Assembly (NCBI GenBank): GCA_041583015.1
Contig: JBFHGR010000160.1
Location: 1 to 6,027 of the forward strand
Source of the DNA: Parvicella sp041583015
Lineage (GTDB): Bacteria; Bacteroidota; Bacteroidia; Flavobacteriales_D; Parvicellaceae
Length of the DNA stretch: 6,027 bases
Direction: 5' to 3'
Program-made: the position numbers and the translations under genes
Notes under the pieces: model-generated
Databases searched by the model: none
What the model was told of the DNA's origin: nothing
What the model saw: the letters and a program-made list of their open reading frames with translations, nothing else
Shown: positions 5,459 through 6,027 of the stretch, in pieces
Layout of the letters: the number at the start of each line of letters is the position of its first letter
How positions within the stretch are numbered: the first letter of the stretch is position 1

Positions 5459-6027
5459 TTAAACATCTTCTTTAGAAAATGAAAAATCCACCAAGGTTTT
5501 CAAATCAACCTTTCTTCTAGTAGGAGCATATTCAGCCCCGATGATTCTTTGAAAAGCAGAAGCCAATTGCTCAGGCTTTTTGAGATCAATTTCTTTGGCA
5601 TTAATCTCTACAATGGGGCAATTACACATTTCAAATAAGTACTTTTCATAACCAGTATGAATTCCATCCAAATAATCTTCCCCCATGGACAGTTCATAAT
5701 CACGCCCCCTTCTTTTTATGTTTTCTAACAACTCGGTAGTTGTTCTATTTAAATAAATGATTAAGTCTGGCTGCGGTTGTTGCATCAACAAGCGCTTGGC
5801 AATTGGTTCATACAATGCAAAATCCTTTTTAGAAAGATTGTTCTTAGCAAAAATCAAACTCTTTTGCGGTATATAATCTGCAATTATCAAATCATGTTCT
5901 TGTTTATGAAAATTGCTCAACTGTAAACTCCTATCTAACACAAATTGAATTTCTGTGTTTATCGCAAAAGAAGGGTTTTTGTAAAATTCTTTCAGAGATG
6001 CATTCTCCTCAAATTGTTCCATTAATA
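5459..6027 (-). CDS. deoxynucleoside kinase (dNK family), N-terminus beyond the window
   Basis: This is the C-terminal roughly 189 residues of a deoxynucleoside kinase, which phosphorylates deoxynucleosides with ATP in nucleotide salvage. The reading frame stays open from the ATG at 6022 to the window edge, so that methionine (MEQFEENASLKEFYKNP) is internal and the P-loop (GxxGxGKT) lies outside. It matches the family segment ExF-NPFL-FY. Other landmarks, numbered from that Met, are FVLDRSLQ (27-34), the DY-IP-KSLIFAKNNL segment (49-63), PDLIIYLNRT (84-93) and the LID-like RRGRDYE (104-110) with basic residues that contact phosphates. A basic tail (APTRRKVDLKTL) follows the domain. The pattern is closest to bacterial deoxyadenosine/deoxyguanosine kinases, but the base preference cannot be fixed. 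In some Bacteroidota this domain is fused behind a FolK (HPPK) domain; the missing N-terminus leaves that open. Confidence 0.87.
   Translation of the reverse strand, partial: LMEQFEENASLKEFYKNPSFAINTEIQFVLDRSLQLSNFHKQEHDLIIADYIPQKSLIFAKNNLSKKDFALYEPIAKRLLMQQPQPDLIIYLNRTTTELLENIKRRGRDYELSMGEDYLDGIHTGYEKYLFEMCNCPIVEINAKEIDLKKPEQLASAFQRIIGAEYAPTRRKVDLKTLVDFSFSKEDV

Noticed and set aside
5459..6027. Kinase apparently without a P-loop
   Set aside because: The frame is open to the window edge, so the ATP-binding loop is simply outside the window; it is not evidence of a degenerate kinase.

Overview
The window is AT-rich and looks like a chromosomal segment from a member of the Bacteroidota, most likely Flavobacteriia. 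Four things support this. The secreted leucine-rich repeat protein ends in a type IX secretion (Por) sorting domain. Two genes are preceded by TAnnTTTG boxes, the -7 element of Bacteroidota promoters. A DUF3127 protein is present, a family common in this phylum. Strong Shine-Dalgarno sequences are largely absent. I see no rRNA, tRNA, CRISPR array, insertion sequence or phage gene.

Layout: on the + strand, the left edge holds the 3' part of a MarR-family regulator (1-282), followed 3 bases later by a small two-helix membrane protein (286-576). Everything else is on the - strand. Reading leftwards from the right edge, these are a deoxynucleoside kinase cut by the window edge (5459-6027), a flavin reductase-like protein (4484-5377), a DUF3127 OB-fold protein with an SSB-like acidic tail (4107-4457), a strong terminator (4031-4067), a secreted LRR protein (2559-3935), and a long-form acyl-CoA dehydrogenase (636-2417) that converges on the MarR pair.

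Two start sites were moved inward. The acyl-CoA dehydrogenase should start at 2417 rather than 2498, because the extra 27 codons cover a promoter and a perfect 18-bp palindrome. The flavin reductase should start at ATG 5377 rather than at an upstream TTG.

How the genes work together: the acyl-CoA dehydrogenase (fatty acid beta-oxidation) lies close to a MarR regulator, and an operator-like palindrome sits in its promoter. This suggests a local fatty-acid-responsive switch, but the link is inferred. The flavin reductase and DUF3127 genes probably share a transcript that ends at the 4031-4067 terminator. The kinase belongs to nucleotide salvage and the LRR protein is a surface or secreted protein; neither has an obvious functional tie to its neighbours. 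The genes are mostly ordinary. The best leads are the palindrome, the cysteine ladder of the LRR protein, and the SSB-like tail of the DUF3127 protein. I do not see a new multi-gene system.
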